A stretch of 33,076 nt of DNA from Ruminococcus sp. Lineage in GTDB: Bacteria > Bacillota > Clostridia > Oscillospirales > Ruminococcaceae. A program made the position numbers and the translations under genes. Positions within the stretch are counted from its first letter, which is position 1. Every line of letters starts with the position of its first letter. Of the stretch, positions 23,652 to 31,618 are shown piece after piece. Under the pieces are notes generated by a model. The model was not told the DNA's origin. It made no database searches and worked only from the letters and a program-made list of their open reading frames with translations. The stretch is from contig JAJBTZ010000056.1 in assembly GCA_020860605.1 (NCBI GenBank), forward strand, positions 1-33,076, read 5' to 3'.

Positions 23652-24623
23652 TTAGTATCCGATGTAGACAATGTCGCTCACCTTCCTTTCCTTGATGGAG
23701 TTGCCACTGGAGGTGGGATTATTTATAACCTCGCCGTTAAAGACCATCGTCGAGGACCCTCCGCCATCGAGGTTGTAAGCTGTCTCAACTCCCAAGCCCT
23801 GCATAAACTCCGCAAGCTCATAGAGCGACAGCCCTTCGCTCTCGTCGGTTCTTCCGTCAGCAACTACGAAAACATAGTGAAGGTCACTGATAATTCCGAT
23901 AGCAGTACGTGGATTGCTCGTCTTCGCCTTTCCGACCTCTTCGTCCACGGTGACACTGATTTCGCCACTCTGAACGAGTGCTGGGCCAAACGACAGAACC
24001 TGAACAGCACCATTCGCCAGCAGCTCTTCCGCTGTCATATCGCCTTCAGAAATAATCTCAAAGCTCCCATCCGAGTAGATGACCAGGTCCTCGTTGTCAG
24101 AAGAACCAGTACTTCTGTAGAGAACCCCATTTCGGATGACATACCCCGTCTCCTGGGTTCCATAGTAGTCGCCGTTGATGGCCAAGATAGCGCCAACACT
24201 GTCGGCGATGGATGAAGTCTTTTCGGTGACATTCTTCCCATAAGCGCTCTTCGCAAACGCTGTTTTCAGGTATTCAGCCGAGGAGAGCACAACGTCTGCA
24301 ACATAAATAGTCGTGTCATTCTCCCGATACTCGGTTAAAGTAATCGTAATGTTCCCATCGCTGTAGTAATTGTCTGTGATGACAGTCTCCACCTCGGTGA
24401 CAACAGCAGCCTCAGTTGTGGCAGGAGTTGTTGTAGTCTCAGGCACTGTGGTCTCTTCTGTCACCTCGGTAACAGCAGTTGTAACTGAGCTTGTAGCTTC
24501 AGCTGTATTTTCAGCAATTTCGCCGTAGACGGTCTCCAAGACAAAAGTATCGAGTGCAATATAAACAGTAAACCCGACAAGAGCAATCGTGTAAAGAATC
24601 GCCCAAAGGTGACGCCTGAACAT
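23652..24623 (-). CDS. Phosphodiester glycosidase (NAGPA-domain) membrane-anchored protein
   Basis: A 323-aa protein with an N-terminal membrane helix (about 7-27), a Thr/Glu-rich linker (about 35-80) and an extracellular NAGPA domain. Family motifs are AILAINGDYYG, NPRTAIGI and YNLDGGGSSTMVFNG. Bacterial relatives remove phosphodiester-linked sugars or act on phosphoglycosylated surface polymers. The ATG at 24623 has AAGGAGA about 9 nt upstream and overlaps the end of the GT2 gene; a GTG two codons earlier is less likely. With a glycosyltransferase upstream, the pair may build and trim a surface glycan (inference). Confidence 0.88.
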   Translation of the reverse strand: MFRRHLWAILYTIALVGFTVYIALDTFVLETVYGEIAENTAEATSSVTTAVTEVTEETTVPETTTTPATTEAAVVTEVETVITDNYYSDGNITITLTEYRENDTTIYVADVVLSSAEYLKTAFAKSAYGKNVTEKTSSIADSVGAILAINGDYYGTQETGYVIRNGVLYRSTGSSDNEDLVIYSDGSFEIISEGDMTAEELLANGAVQVLSFGPALVQSGEISVTVDEEVGKAKTSNPRTAIGIISDLHYVFVVADGRTDESEGLSLYELAEFMQGLGVETAYNLDGGGSSTMVFNGEVINNPTSSGNSIKERKVSDIVYIGY

Positions 24624-24625
24624 GC

Positions 24626-25675
24626 TCACAAGTCTCCTTTGCTCGGTTTACGCCATCCCACAAAGCCGTCAAAAATCCTTATAATCATAAACACAACCAC
24701 TTGTCCCAAAATCTTCGAAGGATAAACACTCCATCCTCCGCAGACCGCCAGAAGCCATATAAGAATTGTGCCTAAGATGACCGACAGTGCTCCTTCCGCC
24801 ACAAACCGTTCAATCTGCTTCGAAGCCCCGCTTTGCAAGGGCAGGGAAGTGCTGAGGTCCCGCCTTATCGCCCGGCTTAAAATCCCTGCAATGACGTTTG
24901 CAGCCACGATTCTCAGTGGCCCTTCGATCCCCATCGCCAGCATGAATATCACTGAAAAGATGGTTATGTCGAGTAGCGCTCCGATTATCGAAGCCTCCTT
25001 AAATCTGAGAATCTCCCGATACACTCTCACCGAATCCCTTATAGGGTCGAAGTGTGAGGAGAAATTCCCGTCAATATAAATGGTTTTTATCTCTCGCTCG
25101 ACAATCTCAGTTCCCGATTCGGGGAGCATGAGCAGAGCGTTCATCTCATATTCATATCTCTCGCCAGGGATTTCAAGGAGCTTACTTACGAGTTCCCCAG
25201 AAAAAGCTCTGAGCCCTGTCTGCGTGTCGCTGACTGATTTGCCTGTCGCAAGAAAGTAGACAATCTTCGTGACCGTGTTCCCAAACCTGCTCCTTAGTGG
25301 CACTTTCCCGTCAAAAGCTCTCACGCCGATTACCATCGCCTGAGGGTTTTCCTCGGCGACTTTTATTACCTTGAGGGCATCAAGGTGAGAGTGCTGCCCG
25401 TCAGCGTCCATAGTGACGACGGTGCAGTCAGCGCCATAGTGGAGCTGAATATACTTGAGCCCTGTTTTTATAGCAGCTCCCTTGCCCTTGTTTTCCTTGT
25501 GGGAGAGCAGCATCGCATAGTTGGAAGCCTCAAGAAATATGCTCTCGTATTCTTCTGAGCTTCCATCGTCTATGAGAACAGCATCAAAGCCAGAGGAGGT
25601 GACCTCTTCAAGAAGAGTTATAAGACCGTCTGATGGCTGATATGCAGGAATCAGCGCTATACGTGTTTTTGCCAT
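24626..25675 (-). CDS. Bifunctional glycosyltransferase family 2 / GtrA-like membrane protein
   Basis: A 349-aa fusion. Residues 1 to about 225 are a GT2 domain of the dolichyl-phosphate-mannose-synthase type: IALIPAYQP, VLIDDGSS, ENKGKGAAIKTGL, TMDADGQHS (metal-binding DxD-like) and SDTQTGLRAFS. Residues 230 to 340 hold four membrane helices of the GtrA/DPMS type. Such enzymes load a sugar on polyprenyl phosphate and flip it for wall-polymer or protein glycosylation. GAAAGGGA is the ribosome site. A terminator hairpin lies only 15 nt upstream of the start, so expression depends on readthrough (see 25691-25877). It leads an operon with the phosphodiester glycosidase. Confidence 0.88.
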   Translation of the reverse strand: MAKTRIALIPAYQPSDGLITLLEEVTSSGFDAVLIDDGSSEEYESIFLEASNYAMLLSHKENKGKGAAIKTGLKYIQLHYGADCTVVTMDADGQHSHLDALKVIKVAEENPQAMVIGVRAFDGKVPLRSRFGNTVTKIVYFLATGKSVSDTQTGLRAFSGELVSKLLEIPGERYEYEMNALLMLPESGTEIVEREIKTIYIDGNFSSHFDPIRDSVRVYREILRFKEASIIGALLDITIFSVIFMLAMGIEGPLRIVAANVIAGILSRAIRRDLSTSLPLQSGASKQIERFVAEGALSVILGTILIWLLAVCGGWSVYPSKILGQVVVFMIIRIFDGFVGWRKPSKGDL

Positions 25676-25690
25676 AGTGGTTCCCTTTCG

Positions 25691-25718
25691 AAAAACTGGA
25701 GATGCCAGGCATCTCCAG
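25691..25718 (-). terminator. Terminator/attenuator directly before the GT2 gene
   Basis: On the minus strand, a perfect 10-bp stem CTGGAGATGC-ctg-GCATCTCCAG is followed by TTTTT. The ATG of the GT2 gene lies 15 nt after the T run, so no promoter fits in between. Confidence 0.75.
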
Positions 25719-25744
25719 CGATAAAATGCTTTTGTTAAAAAGTT

Positions 25745-25877
25745 TGAAGTTGCGAAGCAACTTCAGCATATAATGCTTTCGGCATTATATGTGGTAATCC
25801 TGCCCGAACGAACACTAAACAGAAGTGAGGGTGAAACGCTTAGTGAAAATGTAAAAGGATGAGCTCGTTCGGGCAGG
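25745..25877 (-). other. Stacked hairpins between the beta-helix gene and the GT2 gene
   Basis: On the minus strand: an outer 13-bp perfect repeat CCTGCCCGAACGA/TCGTTCGGGCAGG (25877-25865 with 25811-25799) encloses CACTAA...TTAGTG (25845-25840 with 25818-25813). Then comes CATATAATGC-cgaaa-GCATTATATG (25791-25767), then TGAAGTTGC-ttc-GCAACTTCA (25765-25745). It may be a structured 3' UTR of the surface-protein operon, a leader of the GT2 operon, or a small RNA. No protein is encoded here. Confidence 0.6.
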
Positions 25878-25889
25878 TTTTACCCGTTG

Positions 25890-28661
25890 TTAAGTTTGGG
25901 CGCCGACGTTCATGTCGCCACCTCTGCCACCTCCGCCGCCGAAGCCGCCTTGATTGCCTCCCATATCTCCGCCTCCTATGTCTCCACCAGGAGCAGAGCC
26001 GGAGTCGGGTGTATTCGTTCCGCTGTCAGAGTTATCTCCTCTGCCACCGCCCATGTCCATGTTTCCGCCACCCATGTTACCGCCAGTCATTCCTCCCATG
26101 CCAGTGGTTTCGCTGTAGATAAGGCTTGAAAGTGTGACCGAGGTGCTGCTCCCGCCATAGGTGACCGTGTAGGTCGAGCCTGTGGTGAGGGATGGGCAGC
26201 TTATAAGGATGCATGAATATGAAGAGCTGCATGTATACGAAGCAAGAACGTTTCCGCTCGAGTCTTTAAGAGTGATAGTGTCGCCTGAAGAACCGCTCGC
26301 CGAGAGGAGCATTGCTCCCTGAGTCGAGCTTGAGCCAAAGTTCTCCTGCATTCCAGAAGCGCCGACCGCTATGAGGGTTCCGCCGGTGATAGTCGCTGAA
26401 GATTCCCAGTCGACAGGTGCATCAGCAGAAGTCGTAGGACCAGAGACATAAAGCTCTCCGCCTGACATTGTGAATGAGCCGTTCGAGTCGATTCCGTCTC
26501 CGCTTGCCTTGACGTAGATGACACCGCCAGAGATGTTTATCGACGAGGATGAGCTGCTCGAGCCGAAGGAATCTCCGCCGAAACCTCCGAATCCGCCGAA
26601 ACCGCTCGAGTCGGCTCCGCCAGCAGCGTTGATGCCGTCGTCGCTCGAAACGAGGTCGATATTTCCGCCTGAGATGTCAACCGTCTCGCCCTCAAGGCCT
26701 TCATAGCTCTGCGAGATGTTGATGGTTCCGCCCTTAATGGTAAGAGTGTCGTCAGCATGAATACCGTCATCGCCGGTAGCGATGTTGAAGGTGCCACCAG
26801 AGATCGTGACGTCTCCGTTCGAGTGGACGCCATCGTCCTCAGAATCGATTTCGAATGAGCCACCAGAAATGGTGACCGACGTTCCGCCTTTGAGGCCCTT
26901 GGTGCTCGAGGAGTCGTCCGAAGATGAGCTCGAACCGCCCCAGCCGTCCCAGCTGAAGGCTCCGCCAGAGGTGTAGGAGGTCGAAACCTCACCTGCACCG
27001 TCAGCAGTTGTGATGTCGAAGTCGCCGTCCTCAATCTGCAAGTAAGTCGCAGCGCTGATTCCGTCGCCATCGGCAGTGATATTGAAGGTTCCTCCTGAGA
27101 TGTAGACAAATCCTATGGAAGTGTCCGAAGAATCCTCAGCGTGAATTCCGTCTTTCGTAGAGTCAATAGTGAAGCTGCCCTTCGCAATTCTGACGCTCTC
27201 GCCAGCCGAAAGCCCGTGACCTCCTGCCGTAATATCGGCAGAGGAGAGGGAAGTGATCTGAAGGGTAGTATCAGCGTGAATTCCATCGTCTTCAGCGTCG
27301 ATAGTAAACGTGCCTCCTGAGATGGTGACGCTTGCATCCGAATGGATAGCGTCGTCAGCTGAATTTATATTAAGAGTTCCGCTTGTAATCTTGACGGAGC
27401 TCACCGCCTTGATGCCCTTGAGGCTCGTGTTCGAGCTCGAAAGCCCAGCATTTATAGTGAAGGTTCCGCCTTCGATTGTGACATAGGTCGCAGCACTGAT
27501 TCCGTCATCATCTGCAGAAATCTTTATGGTGCCACCTGAGATGTAAACAAACCCGATGGTCGAGTCATCAGAGCTTTCTGAGTGAATTCCGTCCTTCGCG
27601 GAAACTATCGTGATGGTTCCGTCAGCGATTCTCACGCTTTCATAAGCCGAAAGTCCGTGTCCGTCCGCATCGATATCGATGGTCGAATCGGTGATTATAA
27701 TAGCCAGGTCAGCCTGAATTCCTTCGTCAGCAGCTGAAATAGTGAAGTCGCCATCTTTAATAGTGACGTTACTCGAAGCACTTACTCCGTCGTCAGAGGA
27801 GGTGATATCAAAAGTTCCGCCAGTGATATAGATATATCCAAGACTGGTATCATCCGAATTCTCCGAATGAATTCCATCCTTGCCAGAAGAAATCGTGAAG
27901 GTTCCGCCTGCAATCTTGACACAGTCTTTCCCGCTCAGGCCATGACTTGCAGCTGTGATCTTATAAGTTCCACTCGTAATAACTAAATCGTCTTTAGAGA
28001 CAATTCCGTGTCCAGCAGCTGCATTGATGGTAAGAGTTCCAGAGCCGTTAAGAGTCAGGTCGTCTTTCGAATAGATAACCGCATCGATGTTGTTATCGTC
28101 GATTGCAACATAGCTTCCGCCGTTTGCAAGGGTGTTCGAGGTCCCGGAATTGGTCGTGATGTAGACCTTGTCGGCGTTGAGAACGTAAATAGCAGCCGAA
28201 GTCTTGCTGGTGATCGAAACACCGTTCAGGATAATCTGAACTTCATCTTTGCTGTCAGCATCAACAATAATCATGCCGTCAGAAAGCGTTCCGCTGACCA
28301 CATAGGTCCCAGCATCGGTGATAGTGACCGTGCTTCCAGAAATCGAGACGGAGGAAGAAGAGCTCGAAGACGAAGTATCTGAAAGCGTGATAGTCACGCT
28401 CGTATCCTCGTCGTACCCGACCTCATAATCATCATCGCTGAACACTTCGCTCTCGTCAGTGCCGGTGGCGTCTTCAAACATCGTTTCCGGGTCGGCTTCG
28501 ACTATCTCGGAATCGACCGAGAGCTCCGCAAACATCTCCGACTCATCGATTGTAACAAGCTCGATTTCGTCGCTTTCTTCCATTGAGCATCCAGAAAAGC
28601 ATGTAAGGAACAAAGCCACTGAAACCATAAGTGACATAATTCTGCTTATCTTGTAATTCAT
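25890..28661 (-). CDS. Giant Cthe_2159-like beta-helix carbohydrate-binding lipoprotein
   Basis: A 923-aa exported lipoprotein (lipobox FSGC, Cys25). After an acidic region (26-90) come many beta-helix rungs such as VTISGGTFTI, DDGIHAD and SGGTF. They match the family of C. thermocellum Cthe_2159, a polygalacturonate-binding beta-helix. Three long units repeat the order GHGLS - SVRIA - KDGIHSE - GFVYISGGT - DDGISAATY. Residues about 675-715 form a Gly/Ser insert and the last 80 residues are Gly/Met-rich. It is the third gene of the VTC-DUF4956 operon, 35 nt after DUF4956. Pectin binding would suit the uronate genes nearby (inference). Confidence 0.85.
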   Translation of the reverse strand: MNYKISRIMSLMVSVALFLTCFSGCSMEESDEIELVTIDESEMFAELSVDSEIVEADPETMFEDATGTDESEVFSDDDYEVGYDEDTSVTITLSDTSSSSSSSSVSISGSTVTITDAGTYVVSGTLSDGMIIVDADSKDEVQIILNGVSITSKTSAAIYVLNADKVYITTNSGTSNTLANGGSYVAIDDNNIDAVIYSKDDLTLNGSGTLTINAAAGHGIVSKDDLVITSGTYKITAASHGLSGKDCVKIAGGTFTISSGKDGIHSENSDDTSLGYIYITGGTFDITSSDDGVSASSNVTIKDGDFTISAADEGIQADLAIIITDSTIDIDADGHGLSAYESVRIADGTITIVSAKDGIHSESSDDSTIGFVYISGGTIKISADDDGISAATYVTIEGGTFTINAGLSSSNTSLKGIKAVSSVKITSGTLNINSADDAIHSDASVTISGGTFTIDAEDDGIHADTTLQITSLSSADITAGGHGLSAGESVRIAKGSFTIDSTKDGIHAEDSSDTSIGFVYISGGTFNITADGDGISAATYLQIEDGDFDITTADGAGEVSTSYTSGGAFSWDGWGGSSSSSDDSSSTKGLKGGTSVTISGGSFEIDSEDDGVHSNGDVTISGGTFNIATGDDGIHADDTLTIKGGTINISQSYEGLEGETVDISGGNIDLVSSDDGINAAGGADSSGFGGFGGFGGDSFGSSSSSSSINISGGVIYVKASGDGIDSNGSFTMSGGELYVSGPTTSADAPVDWESSATITGGTLIAVGASGMQENFGSSSTQGAMLLSASGSSGDTITLKDSSGNVLASYTCSSSYSCILISCPSLTTGSTYTVTYGGSSTSVTLSSLIYSETTGMGGMTGGNMGGGNMDMGGGRGDNSDSGTNTPDSGSAPGGDIGGGDMGGNQGGFGGGGGRGGDMNVGAQT

Positions 28662-28696
28662 ATTTTTATGCTCCTATAGTTCCAAGCTTTTTATAA

Positions 28697-29392
28697 TCAA
28701 AGCTCCGCAACCTGATTTTCCTGCTTGGAAATGGAAATCTCAAGGTTGCCGTTACGGCAGCGAAGCTGGTCGATAAACTCCTTCTCCTTCGAAGGATCTC
28801 TCAAAACAAGGTCATAGGTGAGCCTGTAGAGGCTTCCCATGTTGGTGGTCTTGACGTGAGTCAGCTCATATTCGGAGGTGTACTCCTTGAGGAGGTCGTC
28901 AAAAACTCCAGTGTAGTCAAGGTCTTCAGGGATAGTTATGTGAAGTGTCTTATACTTCTGTCCTCTCTTCTTTACGCCGAAATCAAGAGTCGAGTAGAGC
29001 ATACTTACAGCTCCGAAGAGAATAGCACACAAGAATCCGAAGCCTATGTATCCCATTCCAACGACAAGTCCTGTTCCCATTGCAAGGAAGATTGCAAGAA
29101 TCTCCTTCGCAGTTCCTGCAGCAGAGCGGAATCTTACGAGACTGAAAGCTCCCGCAACTGCAACCGCAGTTCCGATATTGCCGTTGACCATCATTATAAC
29201 AACGCAGACAACCGCCGGTAAAAGCGCGATTGTCGCGACAAAACTCTTAGTGTATCTGGTCTTATACATGTAACATAACGCCAGAATCAGTCCTATGACG
29301 AGTGCAGACACCACACAGGCTAAAAAGTCGGAAACAGTGATGGTTGAAACGGTGTCTGAGTCAAAAATTCCTTTGAAAAGATTGTTAAGCAT
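28697..29392 (-). CDS. DUF4956 membrane protein
   Basis: A 231-aa protein of the DUF4956 family. About four membrane helices fill residues 22 to 135, including the conserved AVAGAFSLVRFRSAAGTAKEI; the last 90 residues are a soluble domain (KTLHITIPEDLDYTGVFDDLL...). The biochemical function is unknown. It is regularly found next to VTC-domain polyphosphate-polymerase-like proteins, as here. Its start lies 8 nt inside the end of the VTC gene, so the two are translated together and their products probably work together at the membrane. Confidence 0.9.
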   Translation of the reverse strand: MLNNLFKGIFDSDTVSTITVSDFLACVVSALVIGLILALCYMYKTRYTKSFVATIALLPAVVCVVIMMVNGNIGTAVAVAGAFSLVRFRSAAGTAKEILAIFLAMGTGLVVGMGYIGFGFLCAILFGAVSMLYSTLDFGVKKRGQKYKTLHITIPEDLDYTGVFDDLLKEYTSEYELTHVKTTNMGSLYRLTYDLVLRDPSKEKEFIDQLRCRNGNLEISISKQENQVAEL

Positions 29393-30137
29393 AGAGACGT
29401 CCTCCAGTTGTTACTTGAATTTTAGGGGTGTGGTTGTCGAGGGTATGCTCCTCAAACATTCTCTGATAGGCTGTGCCGTACTTCGAGAAGGATGTTTTGA
29501 ATATCCCGAGGCGATTCAGCTCGTGGCTCATCCATAGCGGATATCCGCCAGAAGTTTTTATCTCCATAAGGGTCATTCCTTCAGGAAGAATCGAAAGCCC
29601 ATAGGCGTCGCTTCCCAAAGAGAAGTCGTCCTGCCTGCAAAGAATATTCTCGTCAAACGTGACTCTGAAATCTGAGCCGTCATCCGAATAGAAAGCCTCG
29701 CGTTCATAGGAGATGAACATCGCCGGCATCAGATTGCCATAGTAGTTCCTGAAATACTCAATCTCGTTTGCGATCTGAGTGTGAAGAGGGAGCGGCAGAC
29801 CGTTGAGCAGGCAAAGAGTTGCATCTCCTGCCGGAAGCTCGAGCCTTCTCTTATACACTACCGACTTGTATTTCTTCTTGAGCTCCACAAATGCCGGGTC
29901 CTCAGGCCCAACCTTGCGGTAGCTTCGTAGCCTCAGCTTTTCCTTGTAAGTGGGGCTCTCGAGGGAATGTCTTATCAGACGGTAGTTTTCTGTATCAAAA
30001 TAGATATTTCTAATTGTTGTTCTTCCGTACTTGTCAAGCTCCATGTATGGTCGCATGGCTTCGAGAATCGCATACTTCTGAGCACGTGTTAGCATGTATT
30101 TGACCTCATAGCGTTTGAACGTTGCTTGATAGTCCAT
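29385..30137 (-). CDS. VTC-domain protein (polyphosphate-polymerase-like)
   Basis: A 250-aa cytoplasmic protein of the VTC fold, the tunnel-shaped catalytic domain that in yeast Vtc4 makes polyphosphate. Basic tunnel strands are visible: FKRYEVKYML, IRNIYFDTENYRLIR, YKEKLRLRSYR and ELKKKYKSVVYKRRLELP. The acidic metal ligand lies in TLMEIKTSGGYPLWM. In bacteria the activity is mostly untested, and these proteins usually travel with DUF4956, CotH kinases and beta-helix proteins. AAGGAGG lies 6 nt before the ATG. The gene has a 135-nt structured leader and a promoter with a putative response-regulator site. Confidence 0.92.
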   Translation of the reverse strand: MDYQATFKRYEVKYMLTRAQKYAILEAMRPYMELDKYGRTTIRNIYFDTENYRLIRHSLESPTYKEKLRLRSYRKVGPEDPAFVELKKKYKSVVYKRRLELPAGDATLCLLNGLPLPLHTQIANEIEYFRNYYGNLMPAMFISYEREAFYSDDGSDFRVTFDENILCRQDDFSLGSDAYGLSILPEGMTLMEIKTSGGYPLWMSHELNRLGIFKTSFSKYGTAYQRMFEEHTLDNHTPKIQVTTGGRLYA

Positions 30138-30194
30138 TATTATCCTCCTTAGATTTTAAGGGCCTTTGCGAAATTTCAAATCATAAATGGGGGG

Positions 30195-30270
30195 TCCCTG
30201 AGGCACACCCAAATTGTATTCCGAAAGGAGTTCAGAAGGAGCACGAATTTGAGGAGGTGTACCTCAGGGA
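30195..30270 (-). ncRNA. Long stacked leader hairpin of the VTC operon
   Basis: Minus strand, starting about 2 nt after the predicted transcription start. Stem 1 is 15 bp (30270-30256 with 30209-30195, one U.G pair), stem 2 CAAATT/AATTTG (30251-30246 with 30215-30210), stem 3 TTCTGAA/TTCGGAA (30237-30231 with 30225-30219, one U.G pair), apical loop CUCCU (30230-30226). On the plus strand both wobble positions become A.C mismatches, so the minus-strand RNA is the folded one. The loop is complementary to the VTC Shine-Dalgarno. Confidence 0.6.
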
Positions 30271-30278
30271 ATGATTAA

Positions 30279-30311
30279 AGTATACTTTACATTCCTTAAA
30301 TCTACCTTAAA
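30279..30311 (-). promoter_or_regulatory. VTC operon promoter with OmpR-type direct repeat
   Basis: Minus strand: TTTAAGG-taga-TTTAAGG (30311-30294, 11-bp period), 9 nt, then -10 TATACT (30284-30279). No -35 box is needed if the repeat is bound by an OmpR/PhoB-type activator. The same 18-bp element and 9-nt spacing occur at the two-component promoter at 32324-32356. Confidence 0.7.
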
Positions 30312-30337
30312 CCGGCTGTGAAAGTCAGGTGAAAGTA

Positions 30338-31618
30338 TCATGAAGGAAGTGTGACGGTAATCAAGAGCGATTTCTCGTCGGTAGTAGAGGCTGAAATCTT
30401 CCCCTTGTGAGCTGTAACTATTGCAGCAGCGATCGAAAGCCCCAGGCCATAGCCTCCAGTCTGCGAATTCCTGCTTTCGTCGGTTCTATAGAACCGATCA
30501 AATAAGTGAGGCAGGCTTTCCTTCGGCATATAAGGGCAGGTGTTAAAGACCATAAGTCTAATAGACCCTCTCTGCTGCTCGAGAGTGAGACTAATCGTCC
30601 CATTCTCATCGGAATACTTCATAGCGTTGTCAAGAAGAACCGAAAGCAGCCTTCTTATCGCCTTTTCGTCGCCGTTAAGGCTTATCATCGGCTGAATTGA
30701 GCCTGAAAGGTTCTTTCCCTGAGTCTTCGCCAGAGAGCGATACTCATCAAGCGTCTCCTCGACGATATCCGAAAGAGGGAAGTCGAGCATCTGATACTCT
30801 GGCTCTGCCTCATCCATTCTTGAAAGCATGATAAGGCTGTTCGTCATGTCTGTGAGCCTCGAGACCTGAGTTCGGATGTCTGTAATCCACTCGTTCTCGC
30901 CGATGTCCATCTCGAGTACCTCAGCATCCGCTCCGATAACGGTGAGTGGAGTCTTGAGGTCGTGCCCAGCGTCGGTGATGAACCTCCGCTGCTTTTCATA
31001 GTTTTCCCAGAACGGCTTGACAATCCTTCCCGAAAGGAAAATAAGCAGCACCAGAACCATCACAAGTCCTGCAGCCGAAATCCCGAGGGAAGCCGTGATG
31101 ACAGTCCTGAAAGTCGAGAGATTTCTTGCACAGTCAAGGAACACAACCGTCGTCTCGGTTTCGCCCTCATACACAAGATACCTGTAGTCGTCCATGAAGC
31201 CCTTCGTCTTGCCACTCGCGATAACATTCTCAGCATACTCAACCGCAGCCGAGGTGCCAACAGCAGCAATCTTTCCAGTGTTCACGGAAACGAGATTTCC
31301 AGAGCGGTTGTTGAAGGTGACGGTGAAGTATCTCGACTCATATTCGAGCTCAGGAGATGAAAGAATGTCATTCTGGCGTCTTGAGCCGCTTTCTATGTTC
31401 ATATCTCCGGCGCCAGGGCCTTCGTTATCTACTGGAAGCTCGTCAACCTTGTCGGGAAAAGCTCCGCCATTGTCCGCAAGAAGCGTGAGAATCAGATCCG
31501 CATCGTCGACAATTCCACGATAAGTAGAATAGGTGATTGCCCCAACTACAACCGAAAGAACGATTATGAGCGAAAGCATCGTGGCGCCGATAAGCTTGAG
31601 ACGTAGATTATTAATCAT
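30338..31618 (-). CDS. Two-component sensor histidine kinase
   Basis: A 426-aa membrane histidine kinase. Helix 1 (about 8-30) and helix 2 (173-196) frame a roughly 140-residue extracellular sensor domain that I do not recognise. DAGHDLKTPLT (217-227) is the H-box with phospho-acceptor His219, followed by LSVLLDNAMKYS (N-box) and GGYGLGLSIAAAI (G-box). The ATG at 31618 overlaps the response-regulator stop by 8 nt and has GGAGGAG upstream; a frame extension to 31648 is rejected. It is co-transcribed with the response regulator. The VTC operon starts 26 nt beyond its stop, with no clear terminator between. Confidence 0.94.
   Translation of the reverse strand: MINNLRLKLIGATMLSLIIVLSVVVGAITYSTYRGIVDDADLILTLLADNGGAFPDKVDELPVDNEGPGAGDMNIESGSRRQNDILSSPELEYESRYFTVTFNNRSGNLVSVNTGKIAAVGTSAAVEYAENVIASGKTKGFMDDYRYLVYEGETETTVVFLDCARNLSTFRTVITASLGISAAGLVMVLVLLIFLSGRIVKPFWENYEKQRRFITDAGHDLKTPLTVIGADAEVLEMDIGENEWITDIRTQVSRLTDMTNSLIMLSRMDEAEPEYQMLDFPLSDIVEETLDEYRSLAKTQGKNLSGSIQPMISLNGDEKAIRRLLSVLLDNAMKYSDENGTISLTLEQQRGSIRLMVFNTCPYMPKESLPHLFDRFYRTDESRNSQTGGYGLGLSIAAAIVTAHKGKISASTTDEKSLLITVTLPS

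Noticed and set aside
26537-27109. Long shadow reading frames opposite or within the beta-helix and GH31 genes
   Set aside because: Serine/arginine-rich translations without ribosome sites, explained by codon bias of the real genes.
25890-28661. CRISPR-like or DNA-level tandem repeat array
   Set aside because: The periodicity comes from beta-helix protein rungs in one open frame; units vary in length and sequence.
30195-30270. Plain intrinsic terminator after the histidine kinase
   Set aside because: No T tract follows on the minus strand (ACCCCCC follows), and the VTC promoter lies upstream of it, so it belongs to the VTC leader.
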